64,000 nt of DNA from Candidatus Promineofilum glycogenicum (GTDB lineage Bacteria; Chloroflexota; Anaerolineae; Promineifilales; Promineifilaceae), in assembly GCA_016707605.1 (NCBI GenBank), contig JADJHJ010000011.1, forward strand, positions 186,001 through 250,000, read 5' to 3'. Shown in pieces: positions 39,134-48,052 of this stretch. How positions within the stretch are numbered: position 1 is the stretch's first letter; each line of letters starts with the position of its first letter. Below the pieces are notes generated by a model. It did no database searches. It saw nothing but the letters and a program-made list of their open reading frames with translations, and had not been told where the DNA came from. The position numbers were made by a program, and so were the translations under genes.

Positions 39134-39964
39134 CAGCCACTCGTCCAGCCGGTCGAGCAGGCGGTCGAGGCGGGTGAGCAGTTGGCCCGGCGCGGCCCCG
39201 GCGGCGGCCAGGGCGGCGGTCACGTCGGCGGCCATGTCGGCGGGCAGGCTGGGGCACAGCGTTGCGGCATGGGCCAGCAGACGCTTCTCGCCGGGATGGG
39301 GCACGCGGTTGACGGCGAACAGGATGTCGAAGTAGCCGGCCAGCAGCGCCGCCAGGCGGTGGTTGACGCTGACCAGGTCGTCACGGGCCACGGCCTTGGC
39401 GATCTGCGTCCGGTAGCTGGTGAGGATGCCGCGCAGAACGGGGTGATTATGAGCGACGATGGCCCGGCGCAACGGCTCGGGGTAGGCGACGGCCGCCCGG
39501 CGCTGCTGGTCGGCAAACCAGCCCGTGGGATCGTGCAACGGGCGCGAGTGGCGCACGGTGTGCCAGAAGGCCGTGGTGTAACCGAGCGACGGCGCATGTT
39601 CGTCCAGCACGCGCCCCAGTTGCGAGGCCATCCAGGCGGCGTCGAAGTAGACGGCGTCAATCTCCTGCCCGGTGGCCGCGTCAAGCCACTGATCGCTCGC
39701 CCCCCAGTAGTTCTGGTCGAAGTCGGCCCGCGTCGCCCCGCCCAGACGCTCGACGATGCTCTGGCGGTCGCTCACGGGTATCTCGGTGCGGGTGTAGACA
39801 TAGAGGTCGATGTCGGACGAGGCGTCGGCCGCGCCGCCGGCCAGCGACCCACCCAGGGCGACGGCCACGACTTGCGGTAGCTCGCCGAAAAGGGCTGCCA
39901 GTCGGGCGGCTAGCATGGAAACTGACTCGTTTGCTTGATTGTGAATCATGTTGATAGCTTGCAT
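39113..39964 (-). CDS. Nucleotidyltransferase-domain protein
   Basis: This encodes 283 residues from the ATG at 39964, or 278 from a second Met at 39949. The polymerase-beta-like motif is VALGGSLAGGAADASSDIDL followed by YVY, with the GS and DxD residues in place. A helical C-terminal region of about 150 residues (MASQLGRVLDEH, LLAGYFDILFAVNRV) resembles DUF4037-type proteins. Such enzymes add nucleotides to small molecules or act as antitoxin-like modifiers. The last five residues are encoded by a family B repeat. Confidence 0.82.
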   Translation of the reverse strand: MQAINMIHNQANESVSMLAARLAALFGELPQVVAVALGGSLAGGAADASSDIDLYVYTRTEIPVSDRQSIVERLGGATRADFDQNYWGASDQWLDAATGQEIDAVYFDAAWMASQLGRVLDEHAPSLGYTTAFWHTVRHSRPLHDPTGWFADQQRRAAVAYPEPLRRAIVAHNHPVLRGILTSYRTQIAKAVARDDLVSVNHRLAALLAGYFDILFAVNRVPHPGEKRLLAHAATLCPSLPADMAADVTAALAAAGAAPGQLLTRLDRLLDRLDEWLAVARFS

Positions 39965-39967
39965 CAA

Positions 39968-40105
39968 CCTCGTCCGCCCCGGGCTAAAGCCACGGGGCTA
40001 CTCCACAACGGCCCGTCAACGGGCCTCAAGCGCGACAGCGCGCGGCCCTCTGAAAGCCGGCCTCGGCCGGCGTCGTTGAATAGCCCGGCGCCTTCAGGTC
40101 CGGGC
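39968..40105. repeat. Multi-hairpin intergenic repeat
   Basis: Consecutive short hairpins: CCCGTGGCTTTAGCCCGGG-type arms, GGCCCGTTGACGGGCC, CGCGCTGTCGCGC, and GCCGGCCTCGGCCGGC. No gene or other signal is visible here. Confidence 0.8.
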
Positions 40106-40117
40106 GGGCGCTTCCTA

Positions 40118-40906
40118 TCATCGCGCCCAGACGCGCAACGGCCCAACCGGGACGAAGCCAACTGCCTGCGCCAGAGTCAGGTCGTCGCCCCGCTCATAGC
40201 CCACCAGCGGCCGGCCGGGGAACAGCGCCGCGGCGAAGGCCACCGCCCCCGCCCAACAGCCGGCCGCCTCGGCCGCCGGGGCGAAGACGTTGGACAGGCC
40301 GACGACCTCGCCCGTCTGGTTGGCCGCGGCCACGGCCACGACCTGCCCATCGCGCGCCCCGGCCAGCAGGGCCACGCCCGGCTCGCGCAGCAGCCCGCGG
40401 CGGAAGATGCGCTCGCGGCCGGGCACGACCTGCCCCGGCTGTAGCCCCGCCCAGGCCGCCTCCCAGCGCGCCAGCCCGGCGGCGTCGTTCACCACCGACC
40501 AAACCAACTCCCGGTGCGTCGCACTTTCTTGAGTGCGTCGCACCTTCTTACCACCCTCTTCACCTTCAAGAAGGTGCGACGCACTCCAGAAAGTGCGTCG
40601 CACCGTATCAAGCCACAGCCACGTCGCCTCGAACAGCACGTCGAAGCCCAGGCCGCTCAGGTCAAGCGCGGCGAAGCTGTCCTTCACCGAGAAGCGCGCC
40701 CGCCGCGTCAGCAGATGCTCCACCCAGGCCCGCTGCCCGGCCGGGTCCTTGGGCGAGAGGGTGATGGCGTTGGAGTAGAAGCGCGGCACCGGCTGCCGGT
40801 TCAGCCACAGACCGCCGACGAACTCGCCGGGCAGGCCGTGGGCGCGGCAGACGGCGTCGCACCACAGGGCGTTGTTGCGCGCGCAGAGAGTGGCGTCGGG
40901 CGTCAC
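40118..40906 (-). CDS. GNAT-like protein with an in-frame repeat insertion
   Basis: This encodes 262 residues from a GTG that overlaps the MOSC stop (GTGA). The C-terminal half resembles an acetyltransferase fold: LLAGARDGQVVAVAAANQTG, VVGLSNVFAP, and LAQAVGFVPVGPLRVW. The N-terminal half, with LCARNNALWCDAVCRAHG and FYSNAITLSPKD, is like the uncharacterised N-domains of such proteins. About 33 residues (from TVRRTFWSASHLLEG to VRRTQESATHRE) are encoded by a family C palindrome at 40511-40604, placed between LWLD and LVWSVVNDAAG, with the frame intact. Without it the two halves join naturally. It is coupled to the MOSC gene. Confidence 0.72.
   Translation of the reverse strand: MTPDATLCARNNALWCDAVCRAHGLPGEFVGGLWLNRQPVPRFYSNAITLSPKDPAGQRAWVEHLLTRRARFSVKDSFAALDLSGLGFDVLFEATWLWLDTVRRTFWSASHLLEGEEGGKKVRRTQESATHRELVWSVVNDAAGLARWEAAWAGLQPGQVVPGRERIFRRGLLREPGVALLAGARDGQVVAVAAANQTGEVVGLSNVFAPAAEAAGCWAGAVAFAAALFPGRPLVGYERGDDLTLAQAVGFVPVGPLRVWAR
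40511..40604. repeat. Family C palindrome inside a coding region
   Basis: Arms 40511-40548 and 40567-40604 are reverse complements with two mismatches in 38 bases and an 18-base loop. The whole element is translated. Confidence 0.92.
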
Positions 40907-41382
40907 GCCGTCCGTTCGCCCGCCGGCTCCAGCACGGCCACGGCGTCGCCGACACGAATCGGGCCGCCCATGACCACCCGGGCCAGCACGCCGATCGGCC
41001 CCAGCCCGGTCGTCGGCCGGGGTTGCACGGCCTGCAACCGTTCGCAACCGGTGCGCCCTTTGGTGATGGACAGGATGGCCGTCGGGCCGAAGGCCAGCAG
41101 CGTGCCCGGCGGCAGCGTCTCCACGGCCAGCCCCTCGACGATCATCTGCTCGCCGAACTGGCCCGGCGCGGCGCGATACCCCTCGGCCGCCCGCGCCGCC
41201 AGCCATTCGGCCGACAGCAGATTCACCTGGCGCGTCTTGTTGTGGCCCGCCTTCTGGTCGCCGTCCAGGCCGTGGTCGGCCACGAGCGTCGCCGCCTCGA
41301 CCGGCACGCGGATGAAGTCGCTCAGGGGATCGTCGTAGTGACGGTCGCGGGGCTGGTAAGCGATGCTGCTAATCTGGGGCAT
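40903..41382 (-). CDS. MOSC-domain protein
   Basis: This encodes 159 residues. The MOSC fold is visible in DHGLDGDQKAGHN, RQVNLLSAEW, PGQFGEQMIVEGL and the Cys-containing ITKGRTGCERLQ. MOSC proteins bind molybdenum-sulfur carriers and move sulfur or reduce N-hydroxylated substrates; stand-alone short forms resemble YiiM. It overlaps the next gene by four bases. No molybdopterin genes are nearby. Confidence 0.9.
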   Translation of the reverse strand: MPQISSIAYQPRDRHYDDPLSDFIRVPVEAATLVADHGLDGDQKAGHNKTRQVNLLSAEWLAARAAEGYRAAPGQFGEQMIVEGLAVETLPPGTLLAFGPTAILSITKGRTGCERLQAVQPRPTTGLGPIGVLARVVMGGPIRVGDAVAVLEPAGERTA

Positions 41383-41465
41383 AGGATCACACTCCGGCGC
41401 GCCCGGTTTGGCCTGCGTGGGCGCGGCATCGGCGGAGTATAGACGAATCACCGCGACCGACAAAG

Positions 41466-41673
41466 GTCTGCCCCCTCGCCCTCCGGGAAAGGGTCTGCCT
41501 GTCCCCTCGCCCTTGAGGGTTCCTCGCCCCCGCACAGAAGACCCTCCCTAACCCCTCCCAAGGGGAGGGGATCAGAGCGTCCCCTCTCCCTCCGGGAGAG
41601 GGTTAGGGAGAGGGTTCTTCGCCCCGCGCGCAGAAGACCCTCCCCTAACCCCTCCCAAAGGGAGGGGGACACA
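41466..41673. repeat. Repeat cluster, family G
   Basis: CCCTCTCCCTCCGGGAGAGG and CCCTCCCTAACCCCTCCC words in opposed orientation. The rest of the 41383-41731 gap holds nothing else that I recognise. Confidence 0.88.
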
Positions 41674-41731
41674 TGTCCCCGCACGTATTAGAACGACACC
41701 AGCCAATACTAGACGAAATATTGACAAATAG

Positions 41732-41760
41732 TTGACAACTCGCAAAACATCGTCTATGAT
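41732..41760 (+). promoter_or_regulatory. Strong sigma-70-type promoter for the TspO-like gene
   Basis: TTGACA and TATGAT are separated by exactly 17 bases. A second TTGACA starts 11 bases upstream. The start codon is 42 bases past the -10 box, and CAGGAG lies 6 bases before it. Confidence 0.85.
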
Positions 41761-41802
41761 GTGTCCATAACCGCCTCTGGGCAAGCTATTCAGGAGCCAA
41801 TC

Positions 41803-42582
41803 ATGAAGAACAATCGTTATTCCGCCATTGTCACCCTCGTCTTTCTCATCGGCGCGACCATCGCCGCCAACTACCTGGGCTTTCGCGCCAACACCGACAC
41901 CGGGGCCATCGCCAACCAGACCTTCAACGACCGCAGCTACTTCTTCCCCGCCGGCTACGTCTTCACGACCATCTGGCCGGTCATCTACACCGGCATCGTC
42001 GCCTGGGCCATCTACCAGGTGCTGCCGGCCAACCGCGACAACCCGCGCTTCCGCGCCGCCGCGCCGTGGCTGATCGTCAACCTGGTGCTCAATGCCGTGT
42101 GGGTGTGGGTCTTCGGGATGCAGGCGTTCGTGTCCACGCTGCCGATCATGGCCGTGCTGCTCTACACCACCGTCGTCGCCTACCGCAAGCTGCGCATCGG
42201 GCAGGAGGCGGTCGGCCGCTGGGAGCGCATCCTGCAAATCCCCATCAGCATCTACCTGGCCTGGCTGACCGTGGCTACGGTGGCCAACGTCGCCCTGGCT
42301 CTGGTGGCCCGCAACTGGAACGGCTTCGGCCTCAGCTACGAAGTCTGGGGGCTGATCATGCTGCTGGTCGGCGTCGGTCTGGCCATCTTCCTTTATCGCG
42401 GGCTGGGCAACGACGTGGTCATTCCGCTGGTTTACGTCTACGCCTACATCGGCATCATCGTCCGCTACCCCGACGTGCCGCTGGTGCTGGCCGGGGCGGC
42501 CATCGGCGCGGTAGCTTTGGCGGCCCTGAGCGCCTACCACTTCATCGGCGGCGGCCGTGATCGTGCTCTGCGCCCCGCCTAG
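41803..42582 (+). CDS. TspO/MBR-like membrane protein
   Basis: This encodes 259 residues, with about seven hydrophobic segments. The segment FFPAGYVFTTIWPVIYTGIV matches the second-helix region of TspO (xxxPPxWxFxxxWxxxY type), and VLNAVWVWVFG the third. It is longer than the usual five-helix TspO by about 90 residues. TspO proteins bind porphyrins and act in stress and energy sensing. A consensus promoter drives it and CAGGAG is its ribosome site. The next genes are a two-component pair on the same strand. Confidence 0.82.
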   Translation: MKNNRYSAIVTLVFLIGATIAANYLGFRANTDTGAIANQTFNDRSYFFPAGYVFTTIWPVIYTGIVAWAIYQVLPANRDNPRFRAAAPWLIVNLVLNAVWVWVFGMQAFVSTLPIMAVLLYTTVVAYRKLRIGQEAVGRWERILQIPISIYLAWLTVATVANVALALVARNWNGFGLSYEVWGLIMLLVGVGLAIFLYRGLGNDVVIPLVYVYAYIGIIVRYPDVPLVLAGAAIGAVALAALSAYHFIGGGRDRALRPA

Positions 42583-42592
42583 CCGTTGACTA

Positions 42593-42712
42593 TATCTCAC
42601 GCAAAGTACGCCAAGACGCCAAGCCCAGAGATTTCTGGGCTTTGCGTCTTGGCGTACTTTGCGTGAGATACCCCTTCTTGGCGTCTTTGCGCCTTTGCGT
42701 TAATCTCTCCCC
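42593..42712. repeat. Palindromic repeat, family F, near-perfect
   Basis: Arms 42593-42629 and 42634-42670 match with one mismatch in 37 bases. A third partial word (TCTTTGCGCCTTTGCG) follows to 42712. Confidence 0.92.
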
Positions 42713-42726
42713 TGGACGTTTAGGCC

Positions 42727-44166
42727 ATGTTCCCAACCACCCGCGGCGCTCCTCCCTCTACCAACCGCTCGGCATCATTAGCCCGCGCCGCCGGGGAGTA
42801 CGCCGCCGTCGCCGCCCTCGTCGCCGCCATGACGCTCGTCCTGTGGCTGCTGCGCGACCGGCTGACGCTGGCCAACGCCTCGCTACTCTATCTGCTGGCC
42901 ACGCTGGTAGCCGCCGTCCGCTGGCGTACCGGCCCATCGGTACTGGCCGCCGTGCTCAGCTTCTTCAGCTTCAACTACTTCCTCGTCCGCCCCTACTACA
43001 CCCTGGCCGTCGAAGACCCGCGCGAACTGCTCGATCTGCTCGTCTTTCTGGCCGCGGCGCTCATCGCCGGGCGGCTGGCCGCCTACGCCCGCACCCAGGC
43101 CGAGGCCGCCGGCCTCAATGCCCGCCAGCAAGAGGTGCTCTACCGCCTGACCAGCGCCCTCAACCCGCTGACCGACGCGGCGGCCATCCGCGCCGAGTTG
43201 CGCCGCGCCGTGGCCGACGATCTGGGCGCGCAGGAAGTCCACTTCCTGCCCAACCGCCCGCCGGCCGACCCCGACCCCGGTCTGGCCATCGTCTTTGTGC
43301 TGCTCCAGGCCGGCGAGACGATCTACGGCACGCTGCGCGCCGCCTTCCCCCACCCGCCCTCGACCTCGCAACACCGGCTGCTGACCGCCTGCGTGGGCCA
43401 GGCGGCGTTGGCCTTGCAGCGCGTCGACCTGACCGAGCAGGCCCAGCGCAGCCGCGCCCTGGCTGAAGCCGACCGTCTGAAGACGGCCCTGTTACGCGCC
43501 GTCTCCCATGACCTGCGCACGCCCATCACCATCATCAAGACCTCGGCCGCCAACCTGCGCGACCCCGACCTGGCCGGCCGCCTTGCGCCGGCCGAGCAGC
43601 GCGACATGGCCCAGGCCATCGAGACCCAGGCCGACACGCTCGACCGGCTGGTGGGCAATCTGCTCGACATGTCGCGCCTGCAGGCCGGGGCAGTGGTGCT
43701 TAACCAGGAGTGGAACTCATTGGAAGAGATCGCCGGCGAAGTGGCCGCCCGCGTCTACCAGTCGCAGAAGGCCGAGCGCATCCGGCTGGAGTTTCCCGAC
43801 GACCTGCCGCTGCTGCGCTGCGACTACGGCCTGCTGCTCCAGGCGCTCAGCAACATCGTCGAGAACGCCCTGCGCCACGAGCCGCCCGGCCGGCGGGTTA
43901 TCATCCGTGGCCGGACCGAGGCTGAGGCCGTATTGCTGGAAGTGGTCAACCACGGCCCGACCATCCCGCCGGAGGAACGCGAGCGCATTATGGAGCCGTT
44001 CTACCAGTCGCGCGACGGCCGCGCCCTCATCGGCAGCGTCGGGCTGGGGCTGGCCATCGCCCACGGCATCGTCGAAGTCCACGGCGGGTCGCTGAGCGTG
44101 GCCGACACGCCCGGCGGCGGGGCGACGTTCGTCATCCGTCTGCCCCAGAAGGAGCGCGCGCCATGA
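42727..44166 (+). CDS. KdpD-like sensor histidine kinase (short form)
   Basis: This encodes 479 residues. Four transmembrane helices of DUF4118 type (about 25-125, with SLLYLLATLVAAV and SFNYFLVRPYYTL) lead to a GAF-like region, HisKA with RAVSHDLRTPITIIK (His261), and HATPase_c with NIVENALRHEP and GSVGLGLAIAHGI. This is the C-terminal half of classical KdpD. The N-terminal KdpD and USP domains, which bind ligands such as c-di-AMP, are absent; a separate USP protein is encoded 200 bases past the response regulator. It overlaps the regulator gene by four bases (ATGA). The target is likely potassium homeostasis. Confidence 0.9.
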   Translation: MFPTTRGAPPSTNRSASLARAAGEYAAVAALVAAMTLVLWLLRDRLTLANASLLYLLATLVAAVRWRTGPSVLAAVLSFFSFNYFLVRPYYTLAVEDPRELLDLLVFLAAALIAGRLAAYARTQAEAAGLNARQQEVLYRLTSALNPLTDAAAIRAELRRAVADDLGAQEVHFLPNRPPADPDPGLAIVFVLLQAGETIYGTLRAAFPHPPSTSQHRLLTACVGQAALALQRVDLTEQAQRSRALAEADRLKTALLRAVSHDLRTPITIIKTSAANLRDPDLAGRLAPAEQRDMAQAIETQADTLDRLVGNLLDMSRLQAGAVVLNQEWNSLEEIAGEVAARVYQSQKAERIRLEFPDDLPLLRCDYGLLLQALSNIVENALRHEPPGRRVIIRGRTEAEAVLLEVVNHGPTIPPEERERIMEPFYQSRDGRALIGSVGLGLAIAHGIVEVHGGSLSVADTPGGGATFVIRLPQKERAP

Positions 44167-44852
44167 TGATTCTGGTCGTGGACGACGAACCGCAGATCCG
44201 CAAGCTACTGACGACCGGCCTGGGCGGCTACGGCCATGAGGTCATCGCCGCCGCCGACGGCAACGAGGCGCTGACGCTGGTGGCCCAGCGCCGGCCCGAC
44301 TTGGTCGTGCTCGACATTCACCTCGGCCGCGAGCCGGACGGGCTGGAGGTCTGCCGCCGCCTGCGCGAGTGGAGCCGCGTGCCCATCATCATCCTCTCCG
44401 TACGCGGCGACGAGCGCACCAAGGTGCAGGCCCTCGACGCCGGGGCCGACGACTACCTGACCAAGCCGTTCGGCATGGAGGAGTTGCGCGCCCGCATCCA
44501 GGCCGTCGTGCGCCGGGCGGTGGTCGAGCCGGGCGGCGCGACTGAGAGCGTCATCCGCGTCGGCGCGCTGGAGATCGATCTGGCCAACCGCCGCGTCCTG
44601 GTCGAGGGCGAGGAAGTCCACTTCACACCGCAGGAGTACGACATCCTGCGCCTGCTGGCCACCCACCCCGGCAAGATCATGACCCACCCGGCCATCCTCA
44701 GCGCCGTCTGGGGGCCGGAGTACGCCGAGATGACTCACTACGTGCGGATTTATGTCAACCAGATTCGCAAGAAGCTGCGCGAAAATCCGGCCGCCAACGT
44801 GCGCTACATCCTCAATGAGCCGGGGATTGGCTACCGGTTCGTTGATCTCTAG
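44163..44852 (+). CDS. KdpE-like response regulator (OmpR family)
   Basis: This encodes 229 residues. The receiver domain has VVDDEPQIRK, the phospho-acceptor Asp51 in VVLDIHLG, and DYLTKPFG; the winged-helix output domain has FTPQEYDILRLLATHPGKI and YVRIYVNQIRKKLRE, ending GIGYRFV. It is translationally coupled to the kinase. No kdpFABC genes are visible; the only potassium transporters near are the two KimA-like genes downstream, which are probable targets. Confidence 0.92.
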   Translation: MMILVVDDEPQIRKLLTTGLGGYGHEVIAAADGNEALTLVAQRRPDLVVLDIHLGREPDGLEVCRRLREWSRVPIIILSVRGDERTKVQALDAGADDYLTKPFGMEELRARIQAVVRRAVVEPGGATESVIRVGALEIDLANRRVLVEGEEVHFTPQEYDILRLLATHPGKIMTHPAILSAVWGPEYAEMTHYVRIYVNQIRKKLRENPAANVRYILNEPGIGYRFVDL

Positions 44853-44855
44853 TTC

Positions 44856-44890
44856 AGACCTCTGAGGTTTGCGGCAAACCTCAGAGGTCT
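44856..44890 (+). terminator. Probable terminator hairpin after the response regulator
   Basis: Arms 44856-44872 and 44874-44890 are perfect 17-base complements (AGACCTCTGAGGTTTGC type), followed by TTTACGCTTTCC. Only 3 bases separate it from the stop codon. The T tract is weak, so it may act as a bidirectional element instead. Confidence 0.6.
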
Positions 44891-44964
44891 TTACGCTTTC
44901 CTTACGCCCCCCGCTCCTCCGCCTGACACAATCTTAACGCCCCGGCAACTACAATCTGAGCAAC

Positions 44965-45034
44965 TGTGGCACAGGATTCTTATCCTGTGTCTATGCTGTA
45001 GCAGCAGAGCACAGGATAAGAATCCTGTGCCACA
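44965..45034. repeat. Palindromic repeat, family A
   Basis: Two opposed family A arms around a 20-base loop, just upstream of the USP gene. Confidence 0.92.
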
Positions 45035-45046
45035 CGTGGAGAGATT

Positions 45047-45538
45047 ATGACACCCATCATTATGGTCGTGACGGGCGAACACGCCTGGACGTTGCAAGCC
45101 CTGCATCTGGCGGCGGCGATGGCCCGCGAGACGGGCGCGTCGCTGCTGCTGGTCGAGCCGGTGCGCGTCAGCCATCTGGAGTATCTGGGGGCCGGGCTGC
45201 GCGAGGCGCTGCTGCCCTACGAGCGGCTGGTGGCCCTAAGCGAGTATAGCGCCGCCATCCGCGACTACGGCATCGAAGTCGCCGTCGCCCCCTACGAATA
45301 CACCGACTACGCCGGCGGCCTGGTCAGCGCCGTCGAACAGATCGCGCCGCTGGCCGTTTTCGCCCCCGCGCCGGGCGGGCGGCTGCCGCTGCTGGCCGCG
45401 GCGCGGCTGTGGCTTTTGCGTCGCGCCCTGGGCCGGCCGCTCTACACCCTGGGCGCGGGCGACGGCGCGGCCACCTGGACGCCGGCCGCGCCGGTCGAAA
45501 CGCCGGCCGCCATGGCCTCAGCTATTCACCATTTATAG
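45047..45538 (+). CDS. Universal stress protein-like protein
   Basis: This encodes 163 residues. The Rossmann-like USP pattern begins IIMVVTGEHAWTLQALHLAA and continues with AIRDYGIEVAVAPYEYTDYA. The usual C-terminal GxxGxxxxGS nucleotide motif is not evident. It lies between a KdpDE-like pair and a KimA-like transporter. KdpD proteins normally carry a USP domain that in some species binds c-di-AMP. A split-off USP acting on the kinase or the transporter is a reasonable guess. Confidence 0.7.
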   Translation: MTPIIMVVTGEHAWTLQALHLAAAMARETGASLLLVEPVRVSHLEYLGAGLREALLPYERLVALSEYSAAIRDYGIEVAVAPYEYTDYAGGLVSAVEQIAPLAVFAPAPGGRLPLLAAARLWLLRRALGRPLYTLGAGDGAATWTPAAPVETPAAMASAIHHL

Positions 45539-45612
45539 GAACCACAGATTACTCAGATTACACAGATTATGGCTTCCGGAATCTGTGTAATCTGTGAAAT
45601 CTGTGATTCCTT
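45538..45612. repeat. Palindromic repeat, family D variant
   Basis: GGAACCACAGATTACTCAG words and their complement with three mismatches in 31 bases. It starts on the stop codon of the USP gene. Confidence 0.9.
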
Positions 45613-45627
45613 CTTAGAGACCCAATC

Positions 45628-47628
45628 ATGGATACAACAACGACCGCAACCACACCCGCGCCCAAGCGCGCTAAACTCTCCGACCTGCTCATCGGCCGCC
45701 CGCTGGAAACGCGCTCGCTGGCCCACCAGGTCGTCAGCAAGAAGGTCGGCCTGGCCGTCTTCGCCTCCGACGCCATCTCCTCGACGGCCTACGCCACCGA
45801 GGAAATCCTGGTCATCCTGGCTTTGGCCGGTTCGGTAGCCCTGGGCCTCTCCCTGCCCATCGCCATCGCCATCGCCATCCTGCTGACCATCGTCACCATC
45901 AGCTACCGCCAGACGATCTTCGCCTACCCCAACGGCGGCGGGGCCTACATCGTCGCCCGCGAGAACCTGGGCGAGAAGGCGGCCCTCGTGGCCGGGTCGG
46001 CCCTGCTGACCGACTACGTGCTGACCGTGGCCGTGTCGATCAGCTCCGGCGTGGCCCAGATCATCTCCGCCTTTCCCGATCTGGCTCCGTTCCGCGTCGT
46101 CATGGCCGTGGCCATCATCGCCTTCGTGACGCTCATCAACCTGCGCGGCGTGCGCGAGAGCGGCGCGGTCTTCGCCGTGCCGACCTACTTCTTCCTGGTC
46201 ATGATGGCCATTACGCTCGTTGTCGGCTTCTATCGCTGGGCCACGGGCACGCTGGGCGTCGTCACCGGCGTGGAGATGTTGGAAACCACGGCCGCGCCCA
46301 TCACCCTCTTCCTCGTCCTGCGCGCCTTCAGCAGCGGCTCGACCGCCCTGACCGGCATCGAGGCCATCTCCAACGGCATCACCGCCTTCAAGGAGCCGAA
46401 GAGCGGCAACGCGGCCAAGACGCTGACGGCCATGAGCAGCATCCTGGTGGTGCTGTTCCTGGGCATCACCTTCCTGTCGCGCCACATCGAGGCCATCCCG
46501 TCGCACCACGAAACGATCATCTCGCAGATGGCCCGTACCATCTTCGGCGAGGGCAACATTTTATACCTGGCCGTCATCGCCGGCACGGCGCTCATCCTGC
46601 TCATGGCGGCCAACACCAGTTACGCCGACTTCCCCCGGCTGGCGGCGCTCCAGGCGGCCGACGGCTTCCTGCCGCGCCAGTTGACCTATCGCGGCGGTCG
46701 GCTCGTCTTCTCCTGGGGCATCCTGACCCTGGCCCTGGCCGCGTCGCTGCTGGTCATCGTCATGCGCGCCAGCACGACGGCCCTCATCCCGCTCTACGCC
46801 ATCGGCGTCTTCCTCAGCTTCACCCTGTCGCAGACGGGCATGGTCATTCGTTTTCGCAAGATCGGCCGCCTGCAACCGGGCGAGACGCTCAAGGGGCTGG
46901 AAACCGACCTGGAGCATGACCCCCACTGGCGCCAGCACATGCTCATCAGTGGCCTGGGGGCGATCATGACGTTTGTCGTCATGCTCATCTTCGCCATCAC
47001 CAAGTTCACCTCCGGCGCGTGGGTGGTCATCGTCATCATCCCCATCCTGGTCTATCTCTTCTCGCGCATCCATCTACACTACAAGGACGTGGCCGAGGCG
47101 CTGAGCATGGAGAAGAACCACAAGGCGCTGGTGAAGACCGACCGCGTCGTCACAATGCTGCTCATCGACGGCGTCCACATGGGCACGATGCAGATGGTCA
47201 ACTTCGCCAAGTCGATGGGCAACCCGTGGCACGCCGTCCACGTCGGCGTCAACCAGGAGAAGACGGCCGCGGCCCAGGCCAAGTGGCAGAAGTACATCGG
47301 CGAAGGGGAACTGGTCGTCATCCCGTCCCCCTACCGCCATCTGGTCGCCCCCATCCGCGAGTACGTCATCGGCCTGCTGGAAGCCAACCCCGGCGCCATC
47401 GTCCACATCGTCATGGGTCACCTGGCGATGGATTCGGTGATGACGCAGGTGCTACACCAGAACAGCTCGCTCATCCTGAACCTGGGACTGACCGGGCTGG
47501 AGCGCGTCGTCATCACCATCGTGCCGCTGCAAGTGCGGCAGAACGGCGGCGCGGTCAACCGCAACCTGATGACCGGCGAAGACTTGAAGCGCGCCCGCGA
47601 ACAGCGCGGGGCCAAGGACAAAGAGTAG
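45628..47628 (+). CDS. KimA-like potassium/APC-superfamily transporter (copy 1)
   Basis: This encodes 666 residues. The start KLSDLLIGRPLETRSLAHQV, then VFASDAISSTAYATEEIL and YPNGGGAYIVARENLG, matches the KimA (YdaO) family of high-affinity potassium importers. About twelve transmembrane helices extend to residue about 480, and a cytosolic USP-like domain follows (LLIDGVHMGTMQMVNFAKSM, HIVMGHLAMDSVMTQVLHQN). In Bacillus, KimA is controlled by c-di-AMP. Together with the nearby KdpDE-like pair this suggests a potassium-response locus. The paralogue at 48057 is very similar. Confidence 0.85.
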   Translation: MDTTTTATTPAPKRAKLSDLLIGRPLETRSLAHQVVSKKVGLAVFASDAISSTAYATEEILVILALAGSVALGLSLPIAIAIAILLTIVTISYRQTIFAYPNGGGAYIVARENLGEKAALVAGSALLTDYVLTVAVSISSGVAQIISAFPDLAPFRVVMAVAIIAFVTLINLRGVRESGAVFAVPTYFFLVMMAITLVVGFYRWATGTLGVVTGVEMLETTAAPITLFLVLRAFSSGSTALTGIEAISNGITAFKEPKSGNAAKTLTAMSSILVVLFLGITFLSRHIEAIPSHHETIISQMARTIFGEGNILYLAVIAGTALILLMAANTSYADFPRLAALQAADGFLPRQLTYRGGRLVFSWGILTLALAASLLVIVMRASTTALIPLYAIGVFLSFTLSQTGMVIRFRKIGRLQPGETLKGLETDLEHDPHWRQHMLISGLGAIMTFVVMLIFAITKFTSGAWVVIVIIPILVYLFSRIHLHYKDVAEALSMEKNHKALVKTDRVVTMLLIDGVHMGTMQMVNFAKSMGNPWHAVHVGVNQEKTAAAQAKWQKYIGEGELVVIPSPYRHLVAPIREYVIGLLEANPGAIVHIVMGHLAMDSVMTQVLHQNSSLILNLGLTGLERVVITIVPLQVRQNGGAVNRNLMTGEDLKRAREQRGAKDKE

Positions 47629-47639
47629 GGAAGTCCGCC

Positions 47640-47850
47640 CGCGCGGCGAAGCACCCTCTCCCTAGCCCTCCCCGGGATCCCCCTCCCCCTGGGAGGGGTT
47701 AGGGGAGGGTCTTCCGTCGGCGCGGCGAAGCACCCTCTCCCTAGCCCTCTCCCAAGGGGCGAGGGGACAAGACGCCCTCTCCCTAACCCTCTCCCAAAGG
47801 GCGAGGGGACAAGAAGCCCTCTCCCTAACCCTCTCCCATGGGGAGGGGGG
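47640..47850. repeat. Repeat cluster, family G
   Basis: CACCCTCTCCCTAGCCCTC and CCCAAAGGGCGAGGGGAC words repeated with short variations, right after the stop of KimA copy 1. Confidence 0.88.
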
Positions 47851-47895
47851 ACCGGAGCCGGGCTATTTGACGTTACCAGGCCGACTTTTGTCCGG

Positions 47896-47924
47896 TTGCT
47901 ACCAACTCTCAGCCATGCTATAGT
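47896..47924 (+). promoter_or_regulatory. Possible promoter for KimA copy 2
   Basis: TTGCTA and TATAGT are 17 bases apart, 132 bases before the ATG. It overlaps the left arm of the inverted repeat described next, so only one reading is likely to be right. Confidence 0.45.
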
Positions 47925-48052
47925 CCTGTCGTCGTCGGGTACGCCGGCGGCCCGCCCACCATTCCCACCTGCCTCCTGACAGCGCGAAGCAGTAACGGCG
48001 GCCGCTCATCACAGCGCGCCCATTGGTTGACGTTGATAGAGGGACAGGACTA
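47921..48052 (+). promoter_or_regulatory. Leader bounded by a 10-base inverted repeat that covers the ribosome site
   Basis: TAGTCCTGTC (47921-47930) is exactly complementary to GACAGGACTA (48043-48052). The right arm includes the AGGA ribosome site four to seven bases before the ATG at 48057. The intervening 112 bases contain GC-rich stem-prone stretches. If transcribed in full this would be a closing stem able to hide the ribosome site, as in many riboswitches. Confidence 0.35.
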
